From: Mycobacterium palustre
Lineage (GTDB): Bacteria > Actinomycetota > Actinomycetes > Mycobacteriales > Mycobacteriaceae
NCBI RefSeq assembly: GCF_002101785.1
Contig: NZ_LQPJ01000109.1
Coordinates: forward strand, 124,001-188,000
Length of the DNA stretch: 64,000 bases
Reading direction: 5' to 3'
This document shows, piece after piece, positions 35,508 to 44,328 of this stretch. Both the position numbers and the translations under genes were made by a program. The notes under the pieces are model-generated. The model saw only the letters and a list, made by a program, of their open reading frames with translations, had not been told where the DNA came from and ran no database searches. The stretch's first letter is position 1; each line of letters starts with the position of its first letter.

Positions 35508-36683
35508 ATGACTCAGCTGGCTGAAAGGCTGGACCACCCGCGGCGGACATCCACGTCTCGAACGGTCGATTCGCCCCCCCGCACGTCGGCACCGGTAAAG
35601 TGGTGGGCGGCCGCTGGCGCTGCCTACCTGGTGTTTATGGTGGCCGTTCTGACGAACTGGGTCCTCGGCCCGTTGTTCAAGACCGTGCCGGTGGGGCCGA
35701 CACCGGTCCCGACCTTCATGAAGGTCGCGGTCGTGTTCTTCGAGGGCATCTCGATTCCGGTCGTCTTGGCCTGCTTCTACTTCATGGTCGTCAAGCCATG
35801 GCGACGGGATGGCAAGCTCAGCGTGGACGGGGCGCTGACGATCGCGTTCGCGACGGTATGGTTCCAGGACCCGCTGTCCGCATACAGCGGCACCTGGTTC
35901 ACTTACAACGCCTGGGCACTCAACTACGGCTCCTGGGAAAACAGCATTCCGTTCGCCACCGGCAAGGCCGCGCCCGGAGCGATGATCGTGGAGCCGATTC
36001 TGATCGTTCCCGGGGCATACGTGTATTGCTTCGTGGTGGCGATGTTCGCCGGATCCTGGGTGATGCGCACCGCGCGCAAGCGGTGGCCACAGCTGAGCGC
36101 GCTCAAGCTTGGTGCGATCTGCGTCATCGCGATGTGGATGTTCGACGTCCTCTTGGAAGGCGTCATGTTTATGCCGTTGGGCATTTGGGAGTACCCGGGT
36201 GGCCACTTCAATATCTTCCCGAACACTTACCACAAGTTCCCCCTCACCGAGATGATCACGGCCGGTTCGGCGTTCGCGGCCGTTGCCATCCTGCGTTTCT
36301 TCAAGAACGATCGCGGCGAAACGCTTGCGGACCGTGGTCTCGAGTCGCTGAAGGTCTCCGATCGTCGCAAGAGCGGCCTACGAGCACTGGCCATGATCGG
36401 TTTCGTGAACATGTTGTTCTTCGTCCTTTACAACGTGCTCAATACGTGGACCGCGACGCGCATGGCCGAGTGGCCGGCAGACCTGCAGCAACGCTCGTAT
36501 TTGACCAACGGCCTGTGCGGTGAGGGAACCGACCAGATGTGCCCGGGTCCGGCGGTTCCGCAGTTCCGCAATAACAATCACGACCCCAATGGGGGTTCCG
36601 CACACCTGGACCCCAATGGCAACCTGGTCGTGCCGCCAAACACCACACTGCCAAGCATGGTGCCCTTCAAGCGCGGGAAGTAG
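35508..36683 (+). CDS. AveC-like (spirocyclase family) membrane protein, copy 1
   Basis: A 391-residue membrane protein with about seven to eight segments. It shows the features of the AveC family: FQDPLSAYSGTWFTYNAWAL, MIVEPILIVPGAYVYCF, FDVLLEGVMFMPLGIWEYPG and FPLTEMITAGSAFA. The Streptomyces avermitilis AveC protein acts in spiroketal formation and dehydration during avermectin synthesis; the mycobacterial relatives have no known reaction. GGAAGGGGGAG precedes the ATG. A related gene is cut by the right window edge (62971-64000) and a vestige may lie at 47062. The mycofactocin-type SDR is upstream, the VWA/AAA+ pair downstream. Confidence 0.83.
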   Translation: MTQLAERLDHPRRTSTSRTVDSPPRTSAPVKWWAAAGAAYLVFMVAVLTNWVLGPLFKTVPVGPTPVPTFMKVAVVFFEGISIPVVLACFYFMVVKPWRRDGKLSVDGALTIAFATVWFQDPLSAYSGTWFTYNAWALNYGSWENSIPFATGKAAPGAMIVEPILIVPGAYVYCFVVAMFAGSWVMRTARKRWPQLSALKLGAICVIAMWMFDVLLEGVMFMPLGIWEYPGGHFNIFPNTYHKFPLTEMITAGSAFAAVAILRFFKNDRGETLADRGLESLKVSDRRKSGLRALAMIGFVNMLFFVLYNVLNTWTATRMAEWPADLQQRSYLTNGLCGEGTDQMCPGPAVPQFRNNNHDPNGGSAHLDPNGNLVVPPNTTLPSMVPFKRGK

Positions 36684-36819
36684 TGCGGGACAGATCATTT
36701 CATCAGTCACAAGATTCGCTGTCCTCGCCTCCGCGATCGCTTCGCGACCGTTAACCGTCGAAGAAACGCGCAGCGAACCGACGCACACGGACGGGCGTAC
36801 GGTATTCGTCGCTGCGGGC

Positions 36820-38445
36820 TTGGATGCGGTGGACGTGTGCGACGCGGTCGCAGTCCAGGCCGCGTTGCTGGCGATTGGAGCGTTACGAAAAGACCTCATG
36901 GCGCGGCTCGCGCGACACCGCCCCGCGGTGGCGCAGCGCTACCTCGCTTTGGAACTCGGGCGCGTCGCCGAGCAGCTTGACAACTTGCTCCCCGCACGCA
37001 CCCTGATCCGCATCAAATCGGGTGGATTGGAGTCGGTCTCGGCCTCTAGCGAAGAATCATTCAGTCGTGCGCTGGGCCGCGAGCGCATCCCGTCACCGCC
37101 GGGGTGGGCTGGCGTGTTGATGCCGTCCCGACTTAGGCGGCTGAGCCAGGAGGACCTGCGGCCCGCACCCACCGATCGTGACGTTTTCCGCCTTGGCCGG
37201 CTCGAAGAAGAAGACTCCCAGCAAGACGATGGAGCCGAAGACGAGACAGACGAAAGCAAGATCGTCAACCTGCTGTCGGCTCCCGGAATACCCAATCCGC
37301 TCGGCGATGCGATCCAGAAGCTGCTGGGGATGGGTCGCAGCGGTCGTGACAAGAACCAGGGTTCTGCCGAAATTCCGGTGGCCAAGCAGCGGTTTGGACC
37401 CGTCGGTCGAAACGCCAGAAAGGGTCCGCTGAGCCGGCTGGTGTCGGCCGTGCTCGAACCGGCTCCGGTTCTCGGGACGCGTTATCCGGAATGGGACTGC
37501 CACAAGGGTGTCTATCGCTTGGATTGGTGCGCGGTCGCCGAATACGACCCGGCCGACGCGGGATCCACGCACGATGACCGCGCCGCGAGGTCTTATCTGC
37601 AGCGGCCGCTGGCCCGGGTCGGAATCGAACCTGAGCGCCACCGCCGCCAGGCGGAAGGCGACTCGTTGGATCTCTCGGCGCTGCTCGACTACGAAACCGA
37701 CCGCCGGCACGGAGACAACCCGGACCCCTACATCTACGAAAGCAGTCGGCTGACCAAGCGGGACCTGTCGGTGCTGGTTCTGTTGGACTGTTCGGGTTCG
37801 ACCGCCGAAGACTCGGGCGGTCGAGTGGTCTTCGAGGAGGAGCGCCGACTTGCCGGCGATCTCACCGTGGCGCTGGAAAGGCTCGGCGACCGGGTCGGCA
37901 CGTATGGGTTCTATTCACGCGGCAAGGATGCGGTGCGGTTTCTGAGGATCAAGAGTTTCAATGCAAGGTTCGATTCGGCCGCCAAGCGCCGGCTGCAGTC
38001 GGTACAACCGTCGGGGTTTACCCGCATCGGCGCCGCGATCCGCCACGCCACCCACGTCGTGGAATCGCAGGCGTTGGCGAAGAACATGGTGCTCTTGGTG
38101 ATCGGTGACGGGCTGCCTTACGACGATGGCTACGAGGATCGTTATGCGCGGGCCGACGCGCGGCAGGCGATCAAGGAGGCTGTCCTGCAGGGAATCGGGG
38201 TTGCCGGAATCGGGATCCGTTCGTCGACCGAACCGGAGGTTCTCGAGGACGTGTGGTCGGACGCATCCTTTAGGGTGATCGGACAATGCAGCGATATTCA
38301 GCGACACCTGCGCGGCCTCCTGGTGAACGCGCTGAGCGTCACGCGCAGCAACGGCCGTCGGCGCGAACTGCTCTCCGAAGAGCACCACGGATACCTACGG
38401 TCGCTACACGCGGCCAAGCGCAATGCAATGAACACCTATGTGTGA
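36820..38445 (+). CDS. VWA-domain protein, NorD/CbbO-like
   Basis: A ~541-residue protein whose C-terminal third is a von Willebrand A domain: VLVLLDCSGSTAED gives the MIDAS residues Asp323, Ser325 and Ser327, with GFTRIGAAIRH and VIGDGLPYDDGYED further on. The N-terminal part is helical, the middle is acidic and charged (EEEDSQQDDGAEDETDESK). With the following AAA+ gene it forms the Q/O-type activator pair known from CbbQ-CbbO (Rubisco) and NorQ-NorD (nitric oxide reductase). The start is uncertain: TTG 36820 and GTGs at 36829 and 36835 are the in-frame options after the AveC-like gene, none with a strong ribosome site. Confidence 0.82.
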   Translation: MDAVDVCDAVAVQAALLAIGALRKDLMARLARHRPAVAQRYLALELGRVAEQLDNLLPARTLIRIKSGGLESVSASSEESFSRALGRERIPSPPGWAGVLMPSRLRRLSQEDLRPAPTDRDVFRLGRLEEEDSQQDDGAEDETDESKIVNLLSAPGIPNPLGDAIQKLLGMGRSGRDKNQGSAEIPVAKQRFGPVGRNARKGPLSRLVSAVLEPAPVLGTRYPEWDCHKGVYRLDWCAVAEYDPADAGSTHDDRAARSYLQRPLARVGIEPERHRRQAEGDSLDLSALLDYETDRRHGDNPDPYIYESSRLTKRDLSVLVLLDCSGSTAEDSGGRVVFEEERRLAGDLTVALERLGDRVGTYGFYSRGKDAVRFLRIKSFNARFDSAAKRRLQSVQPSGFTRIGAAIRHATHVVESQALAKNMVLLVIGDGLPYDDGYEDRYARADARQAIKEAVLQGIGVAGIGIRSSTEPEVLEDVWSDASFRVIGQCSDIQRHLRGLLVNALSVTRSNGRRRELLSEEHHGYLRSLHAAKRNAMNTYV

Positions 38446-38460
38446 ACCTCCGAGGTCGGG

Positions 38461-39297
38461 ATGAGCGAATTGACAGTGCAGCAGTGGGATTTCATGCGTG
38501 ACGATAGCGTTGGGAGCGACCAGAGGAAGCGCCCGTACATTCCAGTCGGTGATGAAGTGAGCGTGTTCGCCGCCGCCTGGCGATCGGGTCTTCCCGTCAT
38601 GCTGAAGGGGCCGACGGGTTGCGGCAAGACCCGCCTCGTTGAGCACATGGCGGACCAGTTCGGGGTGCCGCTGTTCACCGTGTGTTGTCACGAGGACATG
38701 ACCTCGTCGGATCTGTTGGGCCGGTTCGTCCTCCGCGACTCGCGAACCGAGTGGGTTGACGGCCCCCTGACGCAGGCGGTGCGCCAAGGCGGCATCTGCT
38801 ATCTCGATGAAGTGGTCGAAGCCCGTCAAGACGCGATAGTCGCGGTGCACTCACTCGCCGATCATCGCCGCGAATTGAACATCGAGCGGCTCGGCGGGCT
38901 CAAGCTGCAAGCGGCAGCGGGCTTTCAGCTCGTCTTGTCGTACAACCCCGGCTATCAGAGTGTCCTCAAAGACCTCAAGATGTCCACGCGCCAGCGTCTT
39001 GTCGGGATCGATCTCGGCTTTCCGCCCCCAGACGTCGAGCGCAAGATCCTGCAGCAGGAAAGCGGGCTTGACACCGACGTGCTTGACGACATCATCAGGC
39101 TGGGGCAAGCGATCCGGCGTCTCGACGATGTCGCGTTACGCGAGACAGCGTCCACCCGCGCGCTGGTCGCAACCGCAACCCTGGTCCGCGTCGGTTTGGG
39201 TCCGCGGGCGGCGGCGGTGTCGGCGATCGCCAGTCCGCTTACCGACGATGCCGAAACACGTGAGCAGCTGACGGTGCTGATCGAGTCGTATCTCTGA
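38461..39297 (+). CDS. AAA+ ATPase of the MoxR/CbbQ-NorQ group
   Basis: A 278-residue AAA+ protein. Walker A is GPTGCGKT (residues 50-57), Walker B is GICYLDEV with Asp116-Glu117, and STRQRLVGIDLGFPPPD plus the C-terminal lid follow. The size and the early Walker A are typical of CbbQ/NirQ/NorQ proteins, hexameric ATPases that, with a VWA partner, remodel or load a metalloenzyme. It lies 15 bp after the VWA gene. No Rubisco or nitric oxide reductase is encoded in the window, so the client is unknown; an AveC-like or other local enzyme is only a guess. Confidence 0.9.
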   Translation: MSELTVQQWDFMRDDSVGSDQRKRPYIPVGDEVSVFAAAWRSGLPVMLKGPTGCGKTRLVEHMADQFGVPLFTVCCHEDMTSSDLLGRFVLRDSRTEWVDGPLTQAVRQGGICYLDEVVEARQDAIVAVHSLADHRRELNIERLGGLKLQAAAGFQLVLSYNPGYQSVLKDLKMSTRQRLVGIDLGFPPPDVERKILQQESGLDTDVLDDIIRLGQAIRRLDDVALRETASTRALVATATLVRVGLGPRAAAVSAIASPLTDDAETREQLTVLIESYL

Positions 39298-39631
39298 GCG
39301 AACCAATCCTTTTGACGATTCACGCGAGATCGTCGTCGACCTGTTGTTGCTGGAAGGCTTGCGTGGTGAGCGACGATTTCGAGACAAAGGCCGTCGGATG
39401 CGGTCACGAGCCCGGCCGACCAACTCTATGCGGTGCACTCTGAATGTCGTCGTACCTCAAACGCCCGTGGCGGCTCGGGGCGTGCGCGGCCCGGGCACCA
39501 GCGACGACTGCGCAGGGCGGAGCGTTCCCATCCCTCGGCGGGACAGCACGCCCAGTCCAGTAGGCCAAGGCATCCGTTTGGCAGCCGTCCGAGGAGATGC
39601 AGGGCATGCTCCGAGCGTTTTCGCGGACCGA
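39298..39631. other. Intergenic stretch between convergent genes, no gene recognised
   Basis: The space between the AAA+ gene and the end of the minus-strand membrane-protein operon. A plus-strand GTG at 39365 opens a 25-codon frame (VSDDFETKAVGCGHEPGRP...) behind GGAAGG, but it is too short to call. I see no clear terminator hairpin. The sequence has normal local GC content and may hold remnants of a deleted gene. Confidence 0.4.
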
Positions 39632-40375
39632 CTACCTGCTGGTCGGGATGGCGTCGAGGCTTTCGTGGGCTGAACTGGGATTGCGCATGGCCCGCCGCAC
39701 GGCGGCGCGCATCAAGAAGAAGGTCACCAGGAACCATGCGCCGAACAGCACTACCGGAATCCACAGTCCGAAGAGCCCGTTCCACGACCACGGTCCCGAG
39801 TGGAAGAAGAACAACAGCTGGTCGGGCAGGATCAGCATGACCACCATCAAGTTGAAATAACCTGCCCAGGACGGGAATACCGGATCGGGGCTCTTGTCGA
39901 TGAACGCGCCAATGGCGATCGCGACGGGCAGCGCCGCGAACATGGAGACACCGCCGATGAACTGTAGCCACGCCATATCGTTGAAGATGTAGGTTAATTG
40001 AGCCGCCCGCTCCGGGCGGTAGGCGGCCACCAGCCACCAGATGGCCGGATAAAACGACAGCACCATGTTTCCGCAGCCGCCTATGACCGCGCCGTAGGTG
40101 AGTACGCCCGCGCCGCCTTCGATCTTGGACAAAAATTGCCCGATCGCGGCTGCGAAGAAGATGAACACACCGGCCGCCCACATCACGAGCACCATGCCGA
40201 TGCGAATGCCGTTGGTGTTGTCCTGGAAGATCCGCGCGACCTCATCGGCGTTGCGCGACGGCGCAACTGGTGGCAGAAAGCCGGCAAAGGCACCCCAGCC
40301 GACAAAGAGCAGCACCAAGTATCCGGGGCCGCACCAGACACCGAACAAACGAAGTTTGGCTTGGATTGGTGTCAC
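39632..40375 (-). CDS. PPPSP-type membrane protein, copy 3
   Basis: A 247-residue membrane protein with about six hydrophobic segments. Family landmarks: LFGVWCGPGYLVLLFVGW, AFAGFLPPVAPSRN (the PPPSP loop in altered form), VAAYRPERAAQLTYIFNDMAW, FPSWAGYFNLMVV and HSGPWSWNGLFGLWIPVV. The GTG at 40375 has AGGAG upstream. It is the last of three tandem paralogues on the minus strand, separated by 117 bp from copy 4; a perfect TGAACGTACGTTCA palindrome in that space (40404-40417) suggests its own regulation. Function unknown. Confidence 0.8.
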   Translation of the reverse strand: MTPIQAKLRLFGVWCGPGYLVLLFVGWGAFAGFLPPVAPSRNADEVARIFQDNTNGIRIGMVLVMWAAGVFIFFAAAIGQFLSKIEGGAGVLTYGAVIGGCGNMVLSFYPAIWWLVAAYRPERAAQLTYIFNDMAWLQFIGGVSMFAALPVAIAIGAFIDKSPDPVFPSWAGYFNLMVVMLILPDQLLFFFHSGPWSWNGLFGLWIPVVLFGAWFLVTFFLMRAAVRRAMRNPSSAHESLDAIPTSR

Positions 40376-40403
40376 GACATCTCCTCGGCAAGCGCGGTGC
40401 GTA

Positions 40404-40417
40404 TGAACGTACGTTCA
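40404..40417. promoter_or_regulatory. TGAACGTACGTTCA palindrome
   Basis: Perfect 14-base palindrome 29 bases upstream of the membrane-protein gene 39632-40375. A near copy, TAAACGTATGTTCA (12 of 14 bases), lies at 49637-49650 before two more genes of the same families. Confidence 0.6.
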
Positions 40418-40492
40418 CGATAACGCAGTACGGTGTGCAGAAGAAGACGTTTGAGCCAGTCGCGTGAACGCAGAGCCTGCGGCCGCGCCGCG

Positions 40493-41212
40493 TCACCCGT
40501 GCAGCGCGACCTCCGCGGGCCATTCTCGTTCCTGGGCCCCGATCGCCCTGAACACCAGGACCGCCATCACGGCGATCCATGCGAAGAAGGTGACCACCGG
40601 CGACCAGAACGCCAACAACCCGTTCCAGGCAAACGGACCCGAGCGGGTGAGAAACGCGATCGCGCCGGCCTCGAACATCAGGGCCGTCCACGCGGTGTAG
40701 TACCCGAACCATCGCGGGAACGGGGTATGCACAACGGCATTGGGCATCAGCGCGACGAAGGCGATCGCGACCCACATGAAGATGTAGTACTGGTCGGTCG
40801 TGACGAAGGTCAGCATCGCAAGTTCGTGCACGGTCGCGGTGATCTCGGGCGCCCGGGTCGGGGTGAATGCCGCGACGCCCCAAAAAATTGGGGGAAGCAT
40901 CAGTGGGATCGACATCAGCGTGCCGCCGGCGAACGCGACAGCCGCCCATACCGGTGTGCCCTTCTCGTGTCGGGCGATTTGGACCGCGACCACCACCGCG
41001 ATGGGCACCATGAATCCGCTGGTCCAGCTGCAAATGGTGGCACCGATCTTGATTTCGGTGCCGTTGTGGACGTAAAACCGGGCAATCGCATCGGCGGACC
41101 ACCTCGCGGTGGGTGGCGGCATCATGTGCAGCAGCAGCCACCACACCAGTCCGTAGATTGCCGTGAAGATCAGCCCCCACCACAGGAGAATCCGTTGCGC
41201 ACGTGCGGTCAT
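40493..41212 (-). CDS. PPPSP-type membrane protein, copy 4
   Basis: A 239-residue membrane protein. RILLWWGLIFTAIYGLVWWL, HMMPPPTARWSADAIARFY (the diverged PPPSP loop), AAFTPTRAPEITATVHELA, FPRWFGYYTAWTAL and RSGPFAWNGLLAFWSPVV are the family landmarks. The ATG at 41212 overlaps the stop of copy 5 (ATGA), so both are translationally coupled; the frame extends further upstream but that part is the shadow of copy 5. It is the most divergent of the seven copies in the first loop. No catalytic residues recognised. Confidence 0.83.
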   Translation of the reverse strand: MTARAQRILLWWGLIFTAIYGLVWWLLLHMMPPPTARWSADAIARFYVHNGTEIKIGATICSWTSGFMVPIAVVVAVQIARHEKGTPVWAAVAFAGGTLMSIPLMLPPIFWGVAAFTPTRAPEITATVHELAMLTFVTTDQYYIFMWVAIAFVALMPNAVVHTPFPRWFGYYTAWTALMFEAGAIAFLTRSGPFAWNGLLAFWSPVVTFFAWIAVMAVLVFRAIGAQEREWPAEVALHG

Positions 41213-41952
41213 GTCGGCGCACCGGCGCTTGTCGGGGCCGGTGCGGCGGCCGTCTGGTTGGTGAGTGCACGTTCTTGCTCGTTGATCGCTCGCAACAGCA
41301 TCGCGGTGATAAGGCACAGCCACACGGCGAACACAACAACCGGAATCCAGAACGCCAGCAGGCCGTTCCACGCCAGCGGTCCGCTTTTGAAGTACGGAAT
41401 CAGCACGCCGGGCAAGTAGATGATCTGCGCCCATAGGTTGAACCAGCCGAGCCAGCGTGGCAACACGGGTCGCTCGGACTTGTCGCTGAGGATGGCGATG
41501 GTGATGGCGATGCCCTGGACGAAAATGGTGCAGACCGGTCCGATGAAAAGCATCCACGCCATGTCGTTGAAGCGGTGAGTGATCTCGATGTTCTCCATCG
41601 GGCGGAATGCGGCAGCCTGCCACATCATGACCGGCACGATGAAAATGAGCACAAACACGGAACCCATACCGAGCTGGGTGTAGGTCATGGGTGAGAATCG
41701 GCCTTCAATGCGCTTGAGCTGCACGCTGATCGCGGCGGCCCACGGGCAGTAGATGGCACCGCCGAATCCAACGATGATCAGCCCGGCCCGGATCCGCCCG
41801 CCGTGCTCGGCGAACATCGCGGCGATCTGGTGGGCGTCCATGCTCGGCGAGGGTGGCGGAATGAACCCCGCGAGAAAGAAGAAGCCGACCATCCAGGTGA
41901 CGGCACACGCCGGCCCGGCCCAGGCGCAGATGCGCTGACTGCGAGCGTTCAT
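41209..41952 (-). CDS. PPPSP-type membrane protein, copy 5
   Basis: A 247-residue membrane protein close to the family consensus: RICAWAGPACAVTWMVGFFF, AGFIPPPSPSMDAHQIAAMF, PWAAAISVQLKRIEGRFSP, AAFRPMENIEITHRFNDMAW, LPRWLGWFNLW and FKSGPLAWNGLLAFWIPVVV. GAGGGAG lies before the ATG at 41952. It is the first gene of the tandem minus-strand set 41952-39632. The strong conservation of the loop after the first segment and of the F-K/H-x-GP-L-A-W-N-G motif suggests these loops form a functional site. Confidence 0.84.
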   Translation of the reverse strand: MNARSQRICAWAGPACAVTWMVGFFFLAGFIPPPSPSMDAHQIAAMFAEHGGRIRAGLIIVGFGGAIYCPWAAAISVQLKRIEGRFSPMTYTQLGMGSVFVLIFIVPVMMWQAAAFRPMENIEITHRFNDMAWMLFIGPVCTIFVQGIAITIAILSDKSERPVLPRWLGWFNLWAQIIYLPGVLIPYFKSGPLAWNGLLAFWIPVVVFAVWLCLITAMLLRAINEQERALTNQTAAAPAPTSAGAPT

Positions 41953-41991
41953 CGCTGACTCCCTCGTCGTTGCGGCCACCGTACGAAATCC

Positions 41992-42024
41992 TGACACGGC
42001 GCGTCAATAGGACAGATGCGTCAA
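41992..42024. promoter_or_regulatory. GCGTCAA direct repeats and TGAC-N7-GTCA upstream of 41952 operon
   Basis: GCGTCAA occurs at 42001-42007 and 42018-42024, 17 bases apart, and TGAC-N7-GTCA spans 41992-42006. On the minus strand these read TTGACGC, like -35 elements or a regulator site for the three-membrane-protein operon. Confidence 0.35.
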
Positions 42025-42077
42025 ATTATGGAATGTCTTGGCTTTCCGCTCAACCCGATTGCGGGGCAAGGGATTGA

Positions 42078-42683
42078 TCAATGCACGGGTCGCAGCGCCG
42101 TCGGCAAGCCGTCCTCGAGCATGCCGAACGCCGTATCGGCCAACGTGGATATGTCGTCGCCCGATTCGATCGCGGCATGCAGCACCGCGCGCAATGCGGA
42201 GACCATCGCTGAGGCGAGCACCTGGGTGCGCAGGTGGGTCTCGGGGTTATTGGGCAAACCGGCGGAGAAGAATGGCTTCAGTATTTCTTCCCATTCATAG
42301 GCGATTTCAAGGTAGCGCCGGCGCGGCGAAGGTTCGGTAAACCAAAGCCGCATGATCGTCGCACGCAGGTCTGGCTCAAAATTCTCGAAGAATTGCCCCA
42401 GTTGCGTAGTGAGCGCCTCACGCGCGATCGTCCATCGATCACCCTTTTTCGCCGCGCTGTCCAGCGCACGCCGTAACCCTTCGACAACTTCGGGGACCGC
42501 CGGGAACAGCACGTCTTCTTTGGTTCCGAAATATCGGTTCAGCGTGCTGCGCGAGCACATCGATGCGTGGGCGATCTCCTCCATCCCGACCGAATCGTAA
42601 CCGCGCTGCACGAACAGCTCGACGGCTGAGCGCACGATAGTGGCACGTAGTGCCGCCTTCTTTCGCTCCCGCAACGCGCTCAT
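42078..42683 (-). CDS. TetR-family transcriptional regulator
   Basis: A 201-residue repressor. The DNA-binding domain reads TIVRSAVELFVQRGYDSVGM followed by IAHASMCSRSTLNRYFGTKE, a standard TetR helix-turn-helix. The C-terminal domain is helical with WEEILKPFFSAGLPN. It lies between the membrane-protein operon and the divergent flavoprotein gene at 42917. The AACGATCGTT palindrome at 42830-42839 is in its promoter region and recurs at 34479 and 59873, so this protein is a candidate regulator of three distant promoters in the window. Confidence 0.9.
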   Translation of the reverse strand: MSALRERKKAALRATIVRSAVELFVQRGYDSVGMEEIAHASMCSRSTLNRYFGTKEDVLFPAVPEVVEGLRRALDSAAKKGDRWTIAREALTTQLGQFFENFEPDLRATIMRLWFTEPSPRRRYLEIAYEWEEILKPFFSAGLPNNPETHLRTQVLASAMVSALRAVLHAAIESGDDISTLADTAFGMLEDGLPTALRPVH

Positions 42684-42829
42684 GACGAGTCAGCATAAGG
42701 CGCACAAACCGGCATCCGCGCCACGGGCGCTTTTGGGGACGACCGGCTCGCCGCATGTGACCCGTCGGCTTTGTGCGCGCGGCGGCCCGGCGTCTCGGGC
42801 ACAACAGCTGTGGTATTTTGATTCGCGGT

Positions 42830-42839
42830 AACGATCGTT
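42830..42839. promoter_or_regulatory. AACGATCGTT palindrome, site 2
   Basis: Perfect palindrome in the 233-bp space between the TetR gene (-) and the flavoprotein gene (+). The flanks GGT and TACAC extend the match with site 1 when read on the other strand. Confidence 0.6.
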
Positions 42840-42916
42840 TACACGACCTCCATTGACGGGCGGAGTGGTGCGATGAAACCAGCAGGGGATCGAGCCGACC
42901 GCGGGGCCGGTCGGTC

Positions 42917-44230
42917 GTGACGTCGGTCGTCGTTGTCGGCGCCGGGCTGTCAGGGCTGGCTGCCGCCTACCGCTTGCAGCAGGGGGGTGCCACAGTCGTG
43001 GTGCTCGAAGCCGCGAACGGGTGTGGCGGCCGCGTAAAGACCGAGCACCGTGAGGGTTACATCGTCGACACCGGGCCGGACGCCCTCACCGCCGGCTACG
43101 CAAGCTATCTGAAGTTGGTGGAGGACCTCGGACTCGGTGACCGGCTGGTGGACACCAGCGCGGTGATCGGTCTGGTCCGGGGCGGACGCCTGATCGATCT
43201 CGATCCGGCCGATTTGCGGAAGCTACCGTTTACGCGCGCGTTGTCCTTGGGGGCCAAACTGCGCTTGGCGGCCGGATTCATTCGACTGCGCAAGGCGATC
43301 AAAAAGGTTGACTCCTACGACATGGGCGGATCGGCGGAACTGGACGATCCGAAGGTATCGGCGTACGACTTCGCCGTGCGGCACTTCGGCCGTGAAATCA
43401 CCGAGTATCTCGTCGATCCCATGATGCGATTGACGGTTGGCACCGGCGCCCGGGAGGCGTCGAGCGTCAACGTGCTCGGTGCATTGGGCGCCTGGTCCGG
43501 CGGTCTGCGGAGTCTGCGCGGCGGGTTGGCGGTCGTCACGGACGAGCTGGCATCGCGGCTGGACGTGCGCTACGGCGCGACGGTAACCCGCGTCGACGAA
43601 AGCGAATCGGGAGTAACTGTCGCTTACAACGACGACAACGGCACCCATGAGGTCAACGCACAATCGTGTGTCATCGCCGCGATGTATCATCGCGCCGTCG
43701 ACATGTGGCCGTCGTTGATGTCAGCATCGCCGGCGTTCGGCGACAAGCTGCGCAACGTCAAGCTGATCAGTGTCTCGCTCGGCTACCGGGTTCCCACCAA
43801 AAGCCGGGCCTACACGGTCCTGGTTCCGACCGTCGAGCACCGCGAGGCTCTGTTGATCTTTCTGCAGCACAACAAGTCCCCCGATCGAGCCCCGCGCGGA
43901 CACAGCCTCGTCACGATCTACACCGACACGGCTGTCACCGATAGATTCCTCGAGTACACCGACGCACAACTGGAAGAGTGGGCCGCCGGTATCGTCGAAG
44001 GGCTTTGTCCGGAACTCGCCGGGAACCGGGACCTGTCGGTGGTGACGCGCTGGCCGTACGCGGGATACCTGGCGGAGCCGGGCTTTTGGCGCCGCAACAG
44101 TGCGCTGCGTGAGTCGCTGCCTGCCCGGGGCCCGGTGCAGATTGCCGGCGACCTGTTCGGGGCGGGTTCCATGGAGTCTGCCGCACGTTGGGGCGAGCAC
44201 GCGGCTCGGCGCATTCTTGAGGCCAGCTGA
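42917..44230 (+). CDS. FAD-dependent amine-oxidase/protoporphyrinogen-oxidase-like flavoprotein
   Basis: A 437-residue flavoprotein. VVVVGAGLSGLAAAYRLQQG and VLEAANGCGGRVKT form the FAD-binding start; VDTGPDALTAGYASYL and VDPMMRLTVGTGAREASS lie in the substrate domain; AGDLFGAGSMESAARWGEHA closes the FAD site. The build is that of the HemY/amine-oxidase superfamily, but this is not the haem pathway gene by context. It starts with GTG at 42917 after the TetR operator and precedes a PEP-synthase-like and a CrtC/AttH-like gene on the same strand. It probably oxidises or desaturates the same hydrophobic substrate. Confidence 0.87.
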   Translation: MTSVVVVGAGLSGLAAAYRLQQGGATVVVLEAANGCGGRVKTEHREGYIVDTGPDALTAGYASYLKLVEDLGLGDRLVDTSAVIGLVRGGRLIDLDPADLRKLPFTRALSLGAKLRLAAGFIRLRKAIKKVDSYDMGGSAELDDPKVSAYDFAVRHFGREITEYLVDPMMRLTVGTGAREASSVNVLGALGAWSGGLRSLRGGLAVVTDELASRLDVRYGATVTRVDESESGVTVAYNDDNGTHEVNAQSCVIAAMYHRAVDMWPSLMSASPAFGDKLRNVKLISVSLGYRVPTKSRAYTVLVPTVEHREALLIFLQHNKSPDRAPRGHSLVTIYTDTAVTDRFLEYTDAQLEEWAAGIVEGLCPELAGNRDLSVVTRWPYAGYLAEPGFWRRNSALRESLPARGPVQIAGDLFGAGSMESAARWGEHAARRILEAS

Positions 44231-44328
44231 GTGATGGGCGTAGCGTTTTCCGAACGGCCGATGCGTCGCGCGCGCGGCCAGGGGTCCCTCTTCAAGAGTG
44301 GTCGGCTCGCCCGGAACGGCTTGTCGTC

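Noticed and set aside
36520..36819. Longer N-terminus of the VWA protein starting inside the AveC-like gene
   Set aside because: The first ~55 codons are the shifted frame of the AveC-like C-terminus and have arginine/serine/threonine-rich shadow composition; a start near 36820 is more likely.
39365..39442. 25-codon frame with GTG start and GGAAGG
   Set aside because: Too short and without any recognisable similarity; kept only as a remark in the intergenic entry.
40493..41623. A 376-codon minus-strand frame
   Set aside because: Codons before the ATG at 41212 are histidine/arginine-rich shadow of the 41209 gene.
42917..44230. Identification as the haem-pathway protoporphyrinogen oxidase
   Set aside because: The fold fits, but the neighbours are a swivel protein, a CrtC-like protein and a TetR, no haem genes; two more members of the superfamily lie in similar contexts here.
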